Of a stretch of DNA of 64,000 nt, positions 1-9,462 are shown piece after piece. Under the pieces are notes generated by a model, which saw nothing but the letters and a program-made list of their open reading frames with translations, was not told the origin of the DNA and searched no databases. Made by a program: the position numbers and the translations under genes. Origin of the DNA: UBA4732 sp963823075. Lineage in GTDB: Bacteria > Planctomycetota > Planctomycetia > Gemmatales > Gemmataceae. Location of the stretch: contig CAWGKE010000001.1 in NCBI GenBank assembly GCA_963823075.1, forward strand, positions 248,001 to 312,000, written 5' to 3'. Position 1 is the first letter of the stretch. Every line of letters starts with the position of its first letter.

Positions 1-1
1 A

Positions 2-823
2 ATGACAGTGAGGTACATCGTGATCTGGACGACCGTGGTTTTGGCCGCCGCTTTGGCCGCCGCTCCCGACGACAAGGACAAACTCACCATCAGCGACGTG
101 CGCGACACGCTCGGCATGATGGGGCCGACGCGCTCCGCGGACAAGGTCCTGCCCGGCGGCGAGCTCTTCCTCTGCTTCAACGTCGAGGGCGTCACCGTCG
201 ATGACGCGGGCAAGGTCCATTACAGCATGGCCGTCGAGGTGGCCGACGCCAAGGGCAAGGTCCTGTTCAAGCAGGACCCGAAGGACCTGGAGGCGCCGGC
301 GTCGCTCGGCGGCGACCGCATCCCAGCCTACGCCCATCTCGACGTGGGGCTGCAATCACCCCCCGGCGAATACACCGTCACGGTGACGGTGGTCGATCTG
401 CCCAGCAAGCGCAGCCAGGAATTGAAGCGCACAGTCGAGGTATTGGCCAAGGATTTCGGTCTGGTCCGCGTCAAGACCACCAGCGACCAGGAAAGCCAGA
501 TCCCCGTGGCCGTGGCCGGCGCGGGCGAGGGCCTCTGGATCACCTTCGGCGTCGTCGGCTTCGGCCGCGGCGGCGACGGCAAGCAGCCCGATCTGACCTT
601 CGAGATGCGCGTCCTCGACGAGGCCGGCAAGCCGACTCGCGCCAAGCCGTTCACGTTGCAGGTCAACAAGGACGTTCCGGCCGACGCGGTGCTAGTGCCC
701 GGCCAGTTCTTTCTGTCACTCAATCGCCCCGGAAAGTTCACGGTCGAACTGACCGCGACGGACGCGACCGGCGGCAAGAAGGCTCAGCTGACCTTCCCGC
801 TCAACGTCGCGGACCCGAAATGA
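2..823 (+). CDS. Exported protein of unknown function, beta-rich
   Basis: A 273-residue protein with an N-terminal signal peptide (hydrophobic stretch about residues 5-21, AAA-type cleavage region). The rest alternates short beta-strand-like segments with Thr/Val-rich patches and looks like two immunoglobulin-like or bacterial surface-type beta domains, about residues 25-150 and 155-270. The ATG lies at base 2 of the window, so an upstream start cannot be excluded. The stop is 44 bases before the next gene on the same strand, which suggests co-transcription with the TIGR03000 protein. I do not recognise a named family. A periplasmic or surface location is inferred from the signal peptide only. 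Confidence 0.7.
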   Translation: MTVRYIVIWTTVVLAAALAAAPDDKDKLTISDVRDTLGMMGPTRSADKVLPGGELFLCFNVEGVTVDDAGKVHYSMAVEVADAKGKVLFKQDPKDLEAPASLGGDRIPAYAHLDVGLQSPPGEYTVTVTVVDLPSKRSQELKRTVEVLAKDFGLVRVKTTSDQESQIPVAVAGAGEGLWITFGVVGFGRGGDGKQPDLTFEMRVLDEAGKPTRAKPFTLQVNKDVPADAVLVPGQFFLSLNRPGKFTVELTATDATGGKKAQLTFPLNVADPK

Positions 824-867
824 CGGCCGGCCCGGGCGACATCCGAACCCTTATGAGCAATCCCACC

Positions 868-2442
868 ATGAAAGACATTCGGAGATGGTTTCTCGCGCCG
901 GCCGCGCTGCTGGTGCTTCTCGCGCTGCCGCACGGCGCGGCGCGGGCGGACGGCCCGGCGGACGAGCCGGCGACGATCACCATCGTCCTGCCGGCTGACG
1001 CCGACGTGTTCTTCGACGGGGCGCCCACCATGCAAAAGGGCGCCGAGCGCGTGTACTTCTCTCCGCCGCTGCCGGTGGGGAAACTGTTTCATTACAACGT
1101 CCTCGCCCGCTGGAACGAGGGCGGCAAAGCGGTCGAGCAAACGCGCCGCGTCCAGGTGACTGGCGGCTCCGCGGTCAAGGTCGATTTCCTGGCGCCGCCC
1201 CCCGAGATCAAGGACGATCGGAACGCGGTCGGCAAGTCGGTCGGCTTGCCCGGCCGGCTGTACAGCCGCGAGGGCGGCCCTGGAAATCCCTGGCAGGTGG
1301 TCGGCGACCAGGGGGCGGTCTACTCCGACGATCTGCTGATCGGTCTGCTCGGCAGCGAGGTCGCATCGCAGGACGGCGGCGTACATTTACGACTCTTGAG
1401 ATACTTCAACTCGCCTTTGCCGGTCCTGGAGCCGGCCGTGACTCTGCACAAGAGCGCCGATTACGACCTGGATTTCACGCTGGAGCGTGGCATGGTCGAG
1501 TTCTGGAACGCCAAACCGACCGGGAGCGCCCGCGTTCGGATCCACGCTCGCGGCGAGACGTGGGAAACGGTCCTGGAGGAGCCGGGCGCGCGGGTCCTCG
1601 TGGAGTTTTACAGCTGCTGGCCCAAGGGCGCCCGCTTCACGAAGACGCCGGGGCCGAAGAACGTGCCGCTCGCCCAGATGACGTTTCTCGTCCTCAAGGG
1701 CCAGGTGAACCTCAAGCACTCCGGCAAGGAGCTTGCCATGTCGGCCCCGCCGGGGCTGGCGTTCATCGAGTGGGATAGCGTCACGGGCATGGACGACAGC
1801 CCGCAGCAGCTGGAGAAACTGCCGGACTGGGTGCTTCCGCCCACGGACGAGGCCGGCAAGGCGGCCGCCGGGAAAATCGAGGCGGTGGTCGGCCGCTTCG
1901 CCGACGAGGTGCTGAAAACAAATTCGATCGACGCCGCCATCGACAAGTTTCTGGCGTCGAACGACCCGCTCGACCGCCGCCTGGCGGTGATCGGCCTGGC
2001 GGCCACGGACCAGCTGCCGCGCCTGGCGAAGGTCCTGAAAGAAAGCGATCAGCCCGACGTGTGGGACAACGCCGTGCTGTCGCTGCGGCACTGGATCGGC
2101 CGCGCCCCCGGCCAGGACCAGCGGCTCTACCAGGGCATCCTCGACACCAAGGTCTTCACGCCGCGCGAGGCGGAAACCGCGATGGAGCTGCTCCACGACT
2201 TCAGCGACGACGACCTGGCCCGTCCCGTCACCTACGAGGAACTGATTAACCTTCTCGGCAGCGACAAGCGGTTCATCCGCGGCCTGGCCTACTGGCACCT
2301 GTCGCGCCTGGTCCCCGCGGGGAAATCGTTCGGCTACGACCCCTTCGGCCCGCAGGAGGCGCGGGACGCCGCCGTGAAGAAGTGGAAGGAATACATCCCG
2401 GCCGGCAAGCTGCCGCCGCCACCGAAGGAGGACGGCAAGTGA
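868..2442 (+). CDS. Secreted TIGR03000-domain protein with FecR-like middle and HEAT-like tail
   Basis: The start at 868 is chosen because it gives a clean signal peptide (MKDIRRWFLAPAALLVLLAL, cleavage near ARA-DG). In-frame ATGs at 853 and 820 would add a hydrophilic leader. Mature residues about 25-105 form a TIGR03000 domain, the planctomycete beta module with the pattern ITIVLPADADVFFDG and EQTRRVQVTGG followed by VDF. About 115-310 resembles a FecR-type beta region, and about 320-524 is helical with HEAT-like repeats ending in a basic segment. It is 524 residues long with no catalytic motif. The TIGR03000 module is nearly the same as that of the DUF1254 protein 3.5 kb downstream, so the two may act at the same envelope site (inference). 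Confidence 0.75.
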   Translation: MKDIRRWFLAPAALLVLLALPHGAARADGPADEPATITIVLPADADVFFDGAPTMQKGAERVYFSPPLPVGKLFHYNVLARWNEGGKAVEQTRRVQVTGGSAVKVDFLAPPPEIKDDRNAVGKSVGLPGRLYSREGGPGNPWQVVGDQGAVYSDDLLIGLLGSEVASQDGGVHLRLLRYFNSPLPVLEPAVTLHKSADYDLDFTLERGMVEFWNAKPTGSARVRIHARGETWETVLEEPGARVLVEFYSCWPKGARFTKTPGPKNVPLAQMTFLVLKGQVNLKHSGKELAMSAPPGLAFIEWDSVTGMDDSPQQLEKLPDWVLPPTDEAGKAAAGKIEAVVGRFADEVLKTNSIDAAIDKFLASNDPLDRRLAVIGLAATDQLPRLAKVLKESDQPDVWDNAVLSLRHWIGRAPGQDQRLYQGILDTKVFTPREAETAMELLHDFSDDDLARPVTYEELINLLGSDKRFIRGLAYWHLSRLVPAGKSFGYDPFGPQEARDAAVKKWKEYIPAGKLPPPPKEDGK

Positions 2443-2480
2443 TTTCCCCGCACCCGACCCTCACCTTGGAGCATTCACCG

Positions 2481-3587
2481 ATGGCTTCTATCTATCGCTC
2501 CGTTTTCGCCGTCCTCGTCGCCGCCGCGTTCGTCGCGCCGGCGGCCTTCGGCCAGCCGCCGCCCGGCTACCCGCTCACCCCGCCGCCCATCAACGTGCCG
2601 CAGCCGCCGGCCCAGACGTCGGTGAACGGCGGCGCCGCCCTGCCGCCCAGCGCCGTGTCCGCGCCGCCGCCGGCGACCTACCCGCCGGGCGTCTACTCGC
2701 CGTTCGGCTACCCCTCATACCAGGGGGCGGTCGGCGGGGCCCTGACCGGCGCCGCCAACGTGATCGGCGCCCAGGGTCAATTTGAGATCCAGAATCAGCA
2801 GGCTCGGCTCGCCCAGACGCAGGCGGACATGGCCCGCATCGACTACCGCCGGGCCATCCAGGCGGAGCGGAAATACGAACAGGACCAGATGCCGACCACC
2901 CTGGAGCTGCGGCAGCAGGAACAGTGGCGAAAGCTCCAAAGCGCCCGCAACAACCCGACCAACACGGAGATCTGGTCGGGCGACGCGCTCAACGCCCTGT
3001 TCACGGCGCTCCAGGGAGCGGAGCGGCAGGGCCTGCGGGCCGATCCGATCCCGATCGACCCGGACGTACTCAAGCACATCAACCTCACCACGGGTCAGGC
3101 GGCCGGCGCCGGCGCCGGAATGCTCAAGAACATCACGAACCTCGACTGGCCCTTCGCCATGCAAGCCGCCCCCTATGTGAGCAATGCGGCGACGGTCAAC
3201 ATGCTGGCGCAGAAGGCGGTGGATGAGATCCAGGCCAACGGCCGCGTGACCGCCGCCACGTTCAACGCGCTGAACAACGCCGTACAGGGGATGGACGATG
3301 CGGTGGCGAGCGACCAGACCCTCAGCCCGACGGACTACATCGAGTCCAAGGGCTTCCTGGACAACCTCCTCAGTTCCGTCCAGAGCCTGCGCGACCCCAA
3401 CGTCGCCAAGTACCTGAACGGCGCCTATGCCGCGAAGGGACCGACCGTGGCCGACCTCGTGACGCAGATGACCTCGCAGGGTCTGCACTTCGCCCCCGCG
3501 ACGCAGGACGACCAGCCGGCCTACACCGTCCTGTACCAGGCGCTGGTGGGCTACGACTACCGGCTGGCCCAGCTGGCCAGCCGATGA
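2481..3587 (+). CDS. Secreted proline-rich protein of unknown function
   Basis: A 368-residue protein. The ATG at 2481 is chosen over an upstream in-frame ATG at 2382 because it gives a signal peptide (MASIYRSVFAVLVAAAFVA, cleavage after FGQ). Residues about 22-80 are a Pro-rich low-complexity linker (PPPGYPLTPPP, APPPATYPPG). A short Gly/Ala helix follows, then a Gln/Arg-rich coiled-coil-like helix (about 95-145). The C-terminal 200 residues are helical and Ala-rich. It resembles planctomycete exported hypothetical proteins. No catalytic residues stand out. It follows the TIGR03000 protein by 38 bases and is probably in the same operon. Confidence 0.7.
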   Translation: MASIYRSVFAVLVAAAFVAPAAFGQPPPGYPLTPPPINVPQPPAQTSVNGGAALPPSAVSAPPPATYPPGVYSPFGYPSYQGAVGGALTGAANVIGAQGQFEIQNQQARLAQTQADMARIDYRRAIQAERKYEQDQMPTTLELRQQEQWRKLQSARNNPTNTEIWSGDALNALFTALQGAERQGLRADPIPIDPDVLKHINLTTGQAAGAGAGMLKNITNLDWPFAMQAAPYVSNAATVNMLAQKAVDEIQANGRVTAATFNALNNAVQGMDDAVASDQTLSPTDYIESKGFLDNLLSSVQSLRDPNVAKYLNGAYAAKGPTVADLVTQMTSQGLHFAPATQDDQPAYTVLYQALVGYDYRLAQLASR

Positions 3588-3592
3588 GCGCG

Positions 3593-3681
3593 AAGGCGAG
3601 CGGCGCGGCGTCGGGCCGCCGGTAAGGCGGGTTGTGGCATGGTCTCAGACCATGCCACAACGCGGCGCTGCGCCGCTCGCC
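3593..3681. repeat. Nested palindromic intergenic repeat
   Basis: The inner part, 3631-3661, is a perfect 15-base-arm palindrome around one C (arm GTTGTGGCATGGTCT). It is flanked by an outer GC-rich pair, GGCGAGCGGCGCGGCG near 3593 and CGCTGCGCCGCTCGCC near 3681. The inner arm recurs, more or less diverged, at 12147, 28288, 32972 and 61819. The outer arm recurs at 12654 and 41757. As RNA it could act as a terminator for the upstream gene, but there is no T run. Confidence 0.75.
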
Positions 3682-3712
3682 AAACTCTTACAGACCCCAA
3701 GGAGAAGCGACA

Positions 3713-4234
3713 ATGTCTCAAGAAAGCGTGGTGGGCGTCTACAACACCCTCGACATGGCCGAGGCGGCCGTGCGGGCGCTGGACGCTGGCAAATTTCCGG
3801 TCCACCAGATCTCCATTCTCGCCAAGGACATCCACGACGAGAAGAAGGTCCACGGCTATGTGACGGCCTGCGACGTATCGATGACCGGGGCCAAGACGGG
3901 GGCCTGGGTGGGCGGCATCTTCGGGCTGCTGGTCGGCTCGGCGTTCCTATGGGTGCCCGGCCTCGGCCCGGTCATTATCGCCGGCTCGCTGGCCGCCGTG
4001 CTGGCGGGGAGCGCGGAAGGCGCCCTGATCGGGGCCGCGGCCGGCGGCATCCTGAGCGGCCTGGCCGCCTGGGGCATATCCAAGAAGCACATCCTCAAGT
4101 ACGAGGAGACGATCAAGGCGGGCAAGTACGTGCTGGTCGCCCACGGCACGCCAGAGGAAGCCGCCAAGGCCAAGGCCATTCTGAGCGGCACCGGGGCCGC
4201 CGAGCTGACCGCCCATGCCCCAACCGCGGCGTGA
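3713..4234 (+). CDS. General-stress-type protein with glycine-zipper membrane segment
   Basis: A 173-residue protein that starts after a good ribosome site (AAGGAGAAGCGACA then ATG). The N-terminal ~55 residues (SVVGVYNTLDMAEAAVRAL, FPVHQISILAKD) match the general stress protein 17M/YflT-type domain. Residues about 60-125 are a Gly/Ala-rich hydrophobic segment with glycine-zipper spacing. The end (YVLVAHGTPEEAAKAKAIL) is a second small alpha/beta part. This family is common in stress gene neighbourhoods, but its molecular role is not established. Membrane association is likely. It lies between two hairpins, so it may be transcribed on its own. Confidence 0.75.
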   Translation: MSQESVVGVYNTLDMAEAAVRALDAGKFPVHQISILAKDIHDEKKVHGYVTACDVSMTGAKTGAWVGGIFGLLVGSAFLWVPGLGPVIIAGSLAAVLAGSAEGALIGAAAGGILSGLAAWGISKKHILKYEETIKAGKYVLVAHGTPEEAAKAKAILSGTGAAELTAHAPTAA

Positions 4235-4257
4235 GGCGCGGCGCCGGATTGGCTTAT

Positions 4258-4282
4258 CGGGACAGGCCGTGGGCCTGTCCCG
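4258..4282. terminator. GC-rich hairpin after the stress-protein gene
   Basis: Perfect 11-base arms (CGGGACAGGCC and its complement) around a GTG loop, 24 bases after the stop of the 3713 gene. No T tract follows. It is a possible transcription terminator or mRNA-stabilising hairpin. Confidence 0.5.
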
Positions 4283-4319
4283 CCCTTCACCTCCGAGACG
4301 CAACAAAGGAGAAACCAAC

Positions 4320-6008
4320 ATGAATGCAAGAGTCCTGCTCGGGGTCGTCGGCCTCGGGCTGGCGGCGCTCCTTTGGGCGGCTCCCGCCGCCCGCCCGGCC
4401 GGTTCGGTGGAAGAGGAGGCGCCGGCGCAAATCACCATCTTCGTGCCGCCCGACGCCGAGATCTTCTTCAACGGGCAACCCACCGTGCAGAAGGGCGGCG
4501 AACGGCTCTTCATCTCCCCGGCGCTGCCGGTCGGAAAGAAAGCCTATTACACCGTCCTCGCCCGCTGGAAGCAGGGCGACAAGACGGTCGAGCAGACGCG
4601 CCGAGTCGATGTCACCGGCGGCACCGCAGTCAAGGTCGATTTCTTGACGGCGGCCCCCGTCGCGGACGACAAGGGCAAGCTGACCGAAGAGGAAGCCCTC
4701 CAGATCGGAACGGACGCCTACGTCTACGGCTACCCGCTGGTGACGATGGAGATGACCCGGCGGGTGATGACCAACGCGGAAGAGCCAAAAGACAACCATG
4801 CCCCTATGGGCCAGTTCTTCAACGCCCGGACCTACCCGGACGCCTCCTTCCGCGACGTGACGGCCCCCAACGCGGACACGCTCTACTCGACCGCCTGGCT
4901 GGACGTGTCGAAGGAGCCGTACGTCCTGAGCCTGCCGGATGAAGGCGATCGCTATTACCTGATTCCGATGCTCGACGCCTACACGAACGTCTTCCAGGTT
5001 CCGGGCAAGCGCACCACCGGCGGCAAGGCCCAGACCTACGCGATCACCGGCCCGAACTGGAAGGGAACGCTGCCGGAAGGCGTCACGGAGTACAAATCGC
5101 CGACGAGCATGGTGTGGATCCTCGGCCGCACCTACTGCACCGGCACGCCGGAGGATTACAACGCGGTCCACGCCCTCCAGGACAAGTACAAGCTGGTCCC
5201 GCTCAGCGCCTACGGCAAGGACTACACCCCGCCCAAGGGCAAGGTCGATCCGGCCATCGACATGAAGACGGCGGTGCGCGACCAGGTGAATAAGATGGGC
5301 GCGGGAGCCTACTTCAAGCTGATGGCGGCGCTGATGAAGGACAACCCGCCGGCCAAGGCGGACGCCCCGATCATCGAGAAGATGGCGAAGATCGGCGTCG
5401 TGCCGGGCAAGGACTTCGACATGAGCAAGCTCGACCCGGCCGTGGCCAAGGCGCTGCAGGGCGCCCCCAAGGCGGCGGTCGAGAAAGTCATGGCCCAGGA
5501 AGCGAAGGCCGGCGAGGTCGTCAACGGCTGGGTCATCATGCTGAAAACCGGCGAGTACGGCACGGACTACGTGCAACGGGCGTTCGTCACCGCCGTCGGC
5601 CTCGGCGCCAACCGGCCGCAGGACGCGGTGTATCCGATGTTGAAGGTGGACGGCGCCGGCAAGCCGCTGAACGGCGCCAACAAGTACACGATGCACTTCG
5701 CCAAGGGCGAAACGCCGCCGGCCGACGGCTTCTGGTCGCTGACGATGTACGACGGCGACTACTTCTTCGTGGCGAACCCCCTCAACAAGTACACCGTCAG
5801 CCCGCGCAACGAACTCAAGTCCAACGAGGACGGCTCGATCGACCTCTACCTCCAAAACGAGTCGCCCGGCAAGGACAAGGAATCGAACTGGCTGCCGGCG
5901 CCCAAGGGCGACTTCCAGCTCATGCTGCGGCTGTACTGGCCGAAGGAGAAAGACCCGTCGATCCTCAACGGGTCGTGGAAGCCGCCGGCCGTGAAGCGGG
6001 CGGGGTGA
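4320..6008 (+). CDS. TIGR03000 domain fused to DUF1254/DUF1214, secreted
   Basis: A 562-residue protein with start ATG after AAAGGAGAAACCAAC. It has a signal peptide at residues 1-27, a TIGR03000 domain at about 35-110 (ITIFVPPDAEIFFNGQP, EQTRRVDVTGG, KVDF), then DUF1254 at about 125-250 (AYVYGYPLVTMEMTRR, PNADTLYSTAWLDVS, RYYLIPMLDAYTNVF). The DUF1214 C-terminal domain is at about 440-555 (KYTMHFAKGETPPADGFWSLTMYD, then SPRNEL). DUF1254/DUF1214 proteins are widespread and exported, and their biochemical activity is unknown to me. The N-terminal TIGR03000 module is an addition to the usual layout and nearly copies that of the protein at 868. The neighbouring sulfatase and DUF3604 genes suggest an envelope-associated role. 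Confidence 0.85.
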   Translation: MNARVLLGVVGLGLAALLWAAPAARPAGSVEEEAPAQITIFVPPDAEIFFNGQPTVQKGGERLFISPALPVGKKAYYTVLARWKQGDKTVEQTRRVDVTGGTAVKVDFLTAAPVADDKGKLTEEEALQIGTDAYVYGYPLVTMEMTRRVMTNAEEPKDNHAPMGQFFNARTYPDASFRDVTAPNADTLYSTAWLDVSKEPYVLSLPDEGDRYYLIPMLDAYTNVFQVPGKRTTGGKAQTYAITGPNWKGTLPEGVTEYKSPTSMVWILGRTYCTGTPEDYNAVHALQDKYKLVPLSAYGKDYTPPKGKVDPAIDMKTAVRDQVNKMGAGAYFKLMAALMKDNPPAKADAPIIEKMAKIGVVPGKDFDMSKLDPAVAKALQGAPKAAVEKVMAQEAKAGEVVNGWVIMLKTGEYGTDYVQRAFVTAVGLGANRPQDAVYPMLKVDGAGKPLNGANKYTMHFAKGETPPADGFWSLTMYDGDYFFVANPLNKYTVSPRNELKSNEDGSIDLYLQNESPGKDKESNWLPAPKGDFQLMLRLYWPKEKDPSILNGSWKPPAVKRAG

Positions 6009-6024
6009 GATTCGGTTCCGAAAG

Positions 6025-6054
6025 CCCCTCTCCCCAAATCGCCGGGGAGAGGGG
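6025..6054. repeat. CCCCTCTCCCC hairpin between genes
   Basis: Arms CCCCTCTCCCC and GGGGAGAGGGG enclose eight bases, just after the DUF1254 stop and before the next ribosome site. Similar hairpins occur at 32898-32954 and 33731-33849. Confidence 0.6.
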
Positions 6055-6079
6055 GAAGAACCTGCAAGGAGAAACCGAC

Positions 6080-6697
6080 GTGGCTTACGCCCTGTTCGCG
6101 CTGGTCTGGGTGCTGAATTTCGGCATCTCGGTCTGGAACGCCTACGCCGTCGGCAAGGTGTGGGTCGAGGCCCGGCACGCGGGCGGCTGGCGCCGCTTCA
6201 TGTGCTGGATGGGCGCCGTCATGTCGGCGTCCGGCTTCACCTGGTGCTACCTGAGCTTCCTGGTGCTGACGGCCAACTACTTCCAGTGGATCACCCAGGA
6301 AGAAACGGCGGCGGCCCTCGACCTGGGTTATGTCCTGCTGATCCCCTTCATTCTGTTCGCCGGCTACGCGATCACGCTGGACTCCTGGGCGAACGCCTAC
6401 CGCAACGGCGGCTTCCTGAACTGGGGGGCGGCGGCGTGGAACACCTACGCCAGCATTCACAACACCTACTCCGCCTGGCGCAACCTGGGCGGCGCCTTCA
6501 CCGGCCTCGGCGAGTTGTTCCGAGGCCGCCGCAGCCGGGACGGCGGCGACAACACAAACGCGATCGTCGTTGTCGTGCTCCTGGTGGCGCTCGCTTTGTT
6601 TGCGGGCGTCATCACCACGGCGGTAATCATCCGGCGGATGGCCGCCAGCGACCCGCTGCCGCCGCGGCCGACCGACAGCCCGGAGAACGTGCGCTGA
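6080..6697 (+). CDS. Multi-spanning membrane protein of unknown function
   Basis: A 205-residue protein starting with GTG at 6080. That start is chosen because AAGGAGAAACCGAC sits directly before it, and the same leader precedes other genes of this region. Hydrophobic segments lie at about residues 2-20, 40-62, 75-105 and 165-188, with a hydrophilic stretch (FRGRRSRDGGDN) before the last. The protein ends in a Pro-rich tail. I recognise no family. It is probably co-transcribed with the DUF1254 gene across a short hairpin-containing gap. Confidence 0.7.
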   Translation: MAYALFALVWVLNFGISVWNAYAVGKVWVEARHAGGWRRFMCWMGAVMSASGFTWCYLSFLVLTANYFQWITQEETAAALDLGYVLLIPFILFAGYAITLDSWANAYRNGGFLNWGAAAWNTYASIHNTYSAWRNLGGAFTGLGELFRGRRSRDGGDNTNAIVVVVLLVALALFAGVITTAVIIRRMAASDPLPPRPTDSPENVR

Positions 6698-6723
6698 AGG
6701 CGGGCGCCACGACGAAGGAGAGT

Positions 6724-6840
6724 GTGAAGGTCCTTAAACTCTGCGCCGTTCAGGGCGTTCGGGCGCGCAATCTCGGCGTGCCGATTCTGGCAGAGGAGTT
6801 GGAACGCGTCGAGCAGTCGGCAACGCTCGTGGTGAAGTGA
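6724..6840 (+). CDS. Possible 38-residue small protein
   Basis: A short reading frame from a GTG with GAAGGAG close upstream, ending just before the leader of the arylsulfatase. The peptide has a Val/Leu/Arg-rich start and an acidic helix (LAEELERVEQ). It has no recognisable domain. It could be a remnant of a larger gene or chance coding. It is listed because the gap otherwise has no content. Confidence 0.2.
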   Translation: MKVLKLCAVQGVRARNLGVPILAEELERVEQSATLVVK

Positions 6841-6904
6841 AATGGTCGCGTTACTGGGTCATCGTGTCCGCCGGGGTTCGCCCCCTTGCATGGGAGTGAG
6901 CAAC

Positions 6905-9462
6905 ATGAGGAAGCGCTGGAGACTGCTGGGCCTCGTCGCCGTGGCGATCGGGGCGCTGCTCGGCTACCTGACGGCGACCGGCAAGTTGTCGGCTCTGCTG
7001 TCCGCCGACGTGAAGGAGCCTGCCGCACCGGCCAAGGCCGCCGACGCCGGCCCCGCCCCCGGCTCGCCGGCCTACTCCGCACCCATCGACGGCAAGCAAC
7101 TGCCGGCGCCCGACCCGAAGTTCGGCGGCGTCATCAAGGACAACGCCGCCCAGTCGAAGGCATGGTGGGCGCCGCGCGTCGTGCCGCCCAAGGGAGCGCC
7201 CAACGTGCTGCTCATCATGACCGACGACGTGGGCTTCGGCGCGCCGAGCACCTTCGGCGGCGTCATTCCGACGCCGGCGCTGGATCGCGTCGCTCAAACG
7301 GGGCTGCGGTACACGTGCATTCCACTCCACGCGCGCTATGCTCGCCGACGCGCGCGGCGCTCATCACCGGGCGCAACCACCACTCGGCCGGCTTCGGCGT
7401 GGTCTCGGAGCAGTCCACGGGCTTCCCCGGCTACAACAGCATCATCGCGAAGGACAAAGCCACCATCGGCACGGTCCTGAGGGACAACGGCTTTGGCACC
7501 TCGTGGTTCGGCAAGGACCACAACACGCCGACCTTCACAGCGAGCCAGGCCGGCCCGTTCGACCAGTGGCCCATCGGCATGGGCTTCGAGTACTTCTACG
7601 GCTTCGTCGGCGGCGACACCAGCCAGTGGGAGCCGAACCTGTTCCGCAACACCACGGCGATCTATCCCTACGTCGGCAAACCCGGCTGGAACCTGACCAC
7701 CGCGATGGCGGACGACGCCATCGACTGGATGAACCAGCTCAACCAGATCGATCCCAGCAAGCCGTTCTTCTGCTACTACGTCCCCGGCGGCACGCACGCG
7801 CCGCACCACCCGACGCAGGAATGGGTCGACAAGATTCAGCGACATGCACCTGTTCGACAAGGGCTGGAACGACCTGCGCGAGACCATCTTCGCCAACCAG
7901 AAGAGGCTCGGCGTGATCCCGCCGGACGCGAAGATGACGCCCTGGCCGGACGACCTGCTCAAGAAGTGGGACCAGCTCAACGCCGACGAGAAGAAGATGT
8001 TCATCCGCCAGGTCGAGGTGTACGCCGCCTACCTCGCCTACACCGACCACGAGATCGGCCGGGTGATTCAGGCCGTCGAGGACATGGGCAAGCTCGACAA
8101 CACGCTGATCATCTACATCAGCGGCGACAACGGGTCGAGCGCCGAAGGCACGCTGATCGGCACGCCCGAACGAGGTCGCCATGTTCAACGGCGTTGACGT
8201 CCCGGTCGCGGTCCAGTTGAAAGACTTCTACGACGCCTGGGGCACCGACCGGACCTACAACCACATGGCGGTTCCCTGGACCTGGGCGTTCGACACGCCG
8301 TTCAGCTGGACCAAGCAGATCGCCTCGCACTTCGGCGGCACCCGCCAGGGCATGTGCGTGTCGTGGCCCGGCCGCATCAAGGACCTCGGCGGCATCCGCA
8401 ACCAGTTCCATCACGTCATCGACGTGGTGCCGACGATCCTCGAAGTCTGCGGCATCCCCGCCCCCGAGTACGTGGACGGCATCAAGCAGGCGCCCATCGA
8501 GGGCGTGAGCTTCGCTTACACCTTCGACAAGGCCAACGCCAACGCCCCGTCCCGGCACAAGACGCAGTACTTCGAAATGATGGGCGACCACGCCATCTAT
8601 CACGAGGGCTGGATCGCCAGCACGAAAGTGATCCGGCCGCCCTGGGACGTGGCGGGGCCGGTCAACCAGGATCCGTTCAACAACGTGACGTGGGAGCTGT
8701 ACGACCTGACCAAGGACTGGACGCAGTTTAAGGACGTGGCGGCCAAGAATCCTGAAAAGGTGAAGGAGCTGACGGAGATCTTCCGCAAGGAAGCGGAAAA
8801 GTACCAGGTGCTGCCGCTCGACGCCTCCGTGGCGACGCGCCTGGTGGCGCCGCGCCCGAACATCACGGCGGGCCGCACCGAGTTCGTCTACACGAGGCCG
8901 ATGACCGGCATCCCGCAAGGCGACTCGCCGCTGCTGCTCAACACGTCCTACACCATCACCGCGGACATTGAGGTTCCGAAGGACGGCGCCGAAGGCATGA
9001 TCCTGACCTCGGGCGGCCGGTTCGGCGGCTACGGTTTCTACCTGCTCAAGGGCAAGCCCGTCTTCCTCTGGAACCTGGTTGACCTGAAGCGCGTTCGCTG
9101 GGAAGGCCCGGAGGCGGTGACGCCCGGCAAGCACACCCTGGAATTCGACTTCAAGTACGACGGCCTCGGCGCGGGCACGTTGGCCTTCAACAACATGAGC
9201 GGCATCGGCCGCAGCGGCACCGGCGTGCTCAAGGTGGACGGCAAGGAGGTCGCCAACGCAGAAGATGGAGCGCACGCTGCCCGCTCATCATGCAGTGGGA
9301 CGAGACCTTCGACATCGGCTCCGACACCGGCACGCCGGTGGACGACAAGGACTACCAGTGCCCGTTCCCGCTTCACCGGCCAAGCTGAACAAGCTGACCA
9401 TCAAGCTGGATCCGCCGAAGCTGACGCCGGAGGACATCAAGAAGCTGGAAGCCGCCAAGCAG
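6905..9462 (+). pseudogene. Arylsulfatase, broken by at least seven indels
   Basis: Homology to large arylsulfatases of the AtsA type is continuous but hops between all three frames. Piece 1 (from ATG 6905) has an N-terminal anchor (LLGLVAVAIGALLG) and the metal site VLLIMTDDVGFGAPSTFGG. Piece 2 has the formylglycine motif CSPTRAALITGR and SWFGKDHNTP. Piece 3 covers about 7844-8170 (YISGDNGSSAEGT). Piece 4 covers about 8181-9255, and piece 5 holds LNKLTIKLDPPKLTPEDIKK. Breaks sit near 7316, 7330, 7837, 8169, 9259, 9281, 9370 and 9388. Each looks like one extra base. The natural stop cannot be fixed. If repaired, the enzyme would hydrolyse sulfate esters at the envelope after formylglycine conversion, and a candidate converting enzyme lies at 31742. 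The indel density exceeds that of the rest of the window, so true decay is plausible. Confidence 0.8.

Noticed and set aside
4287..5855. Minus-strand ORF of 522 residues opposite the DUF1254 gene
   Set aside because: It has no family match and is the reverse frame of a well-supported gene.
6009..6079. Riboswitch or tRNA candidate from the strong hairpin
   Set aside because: Only a single stem is present, with no conserved aptamer or cloverleaf elements.
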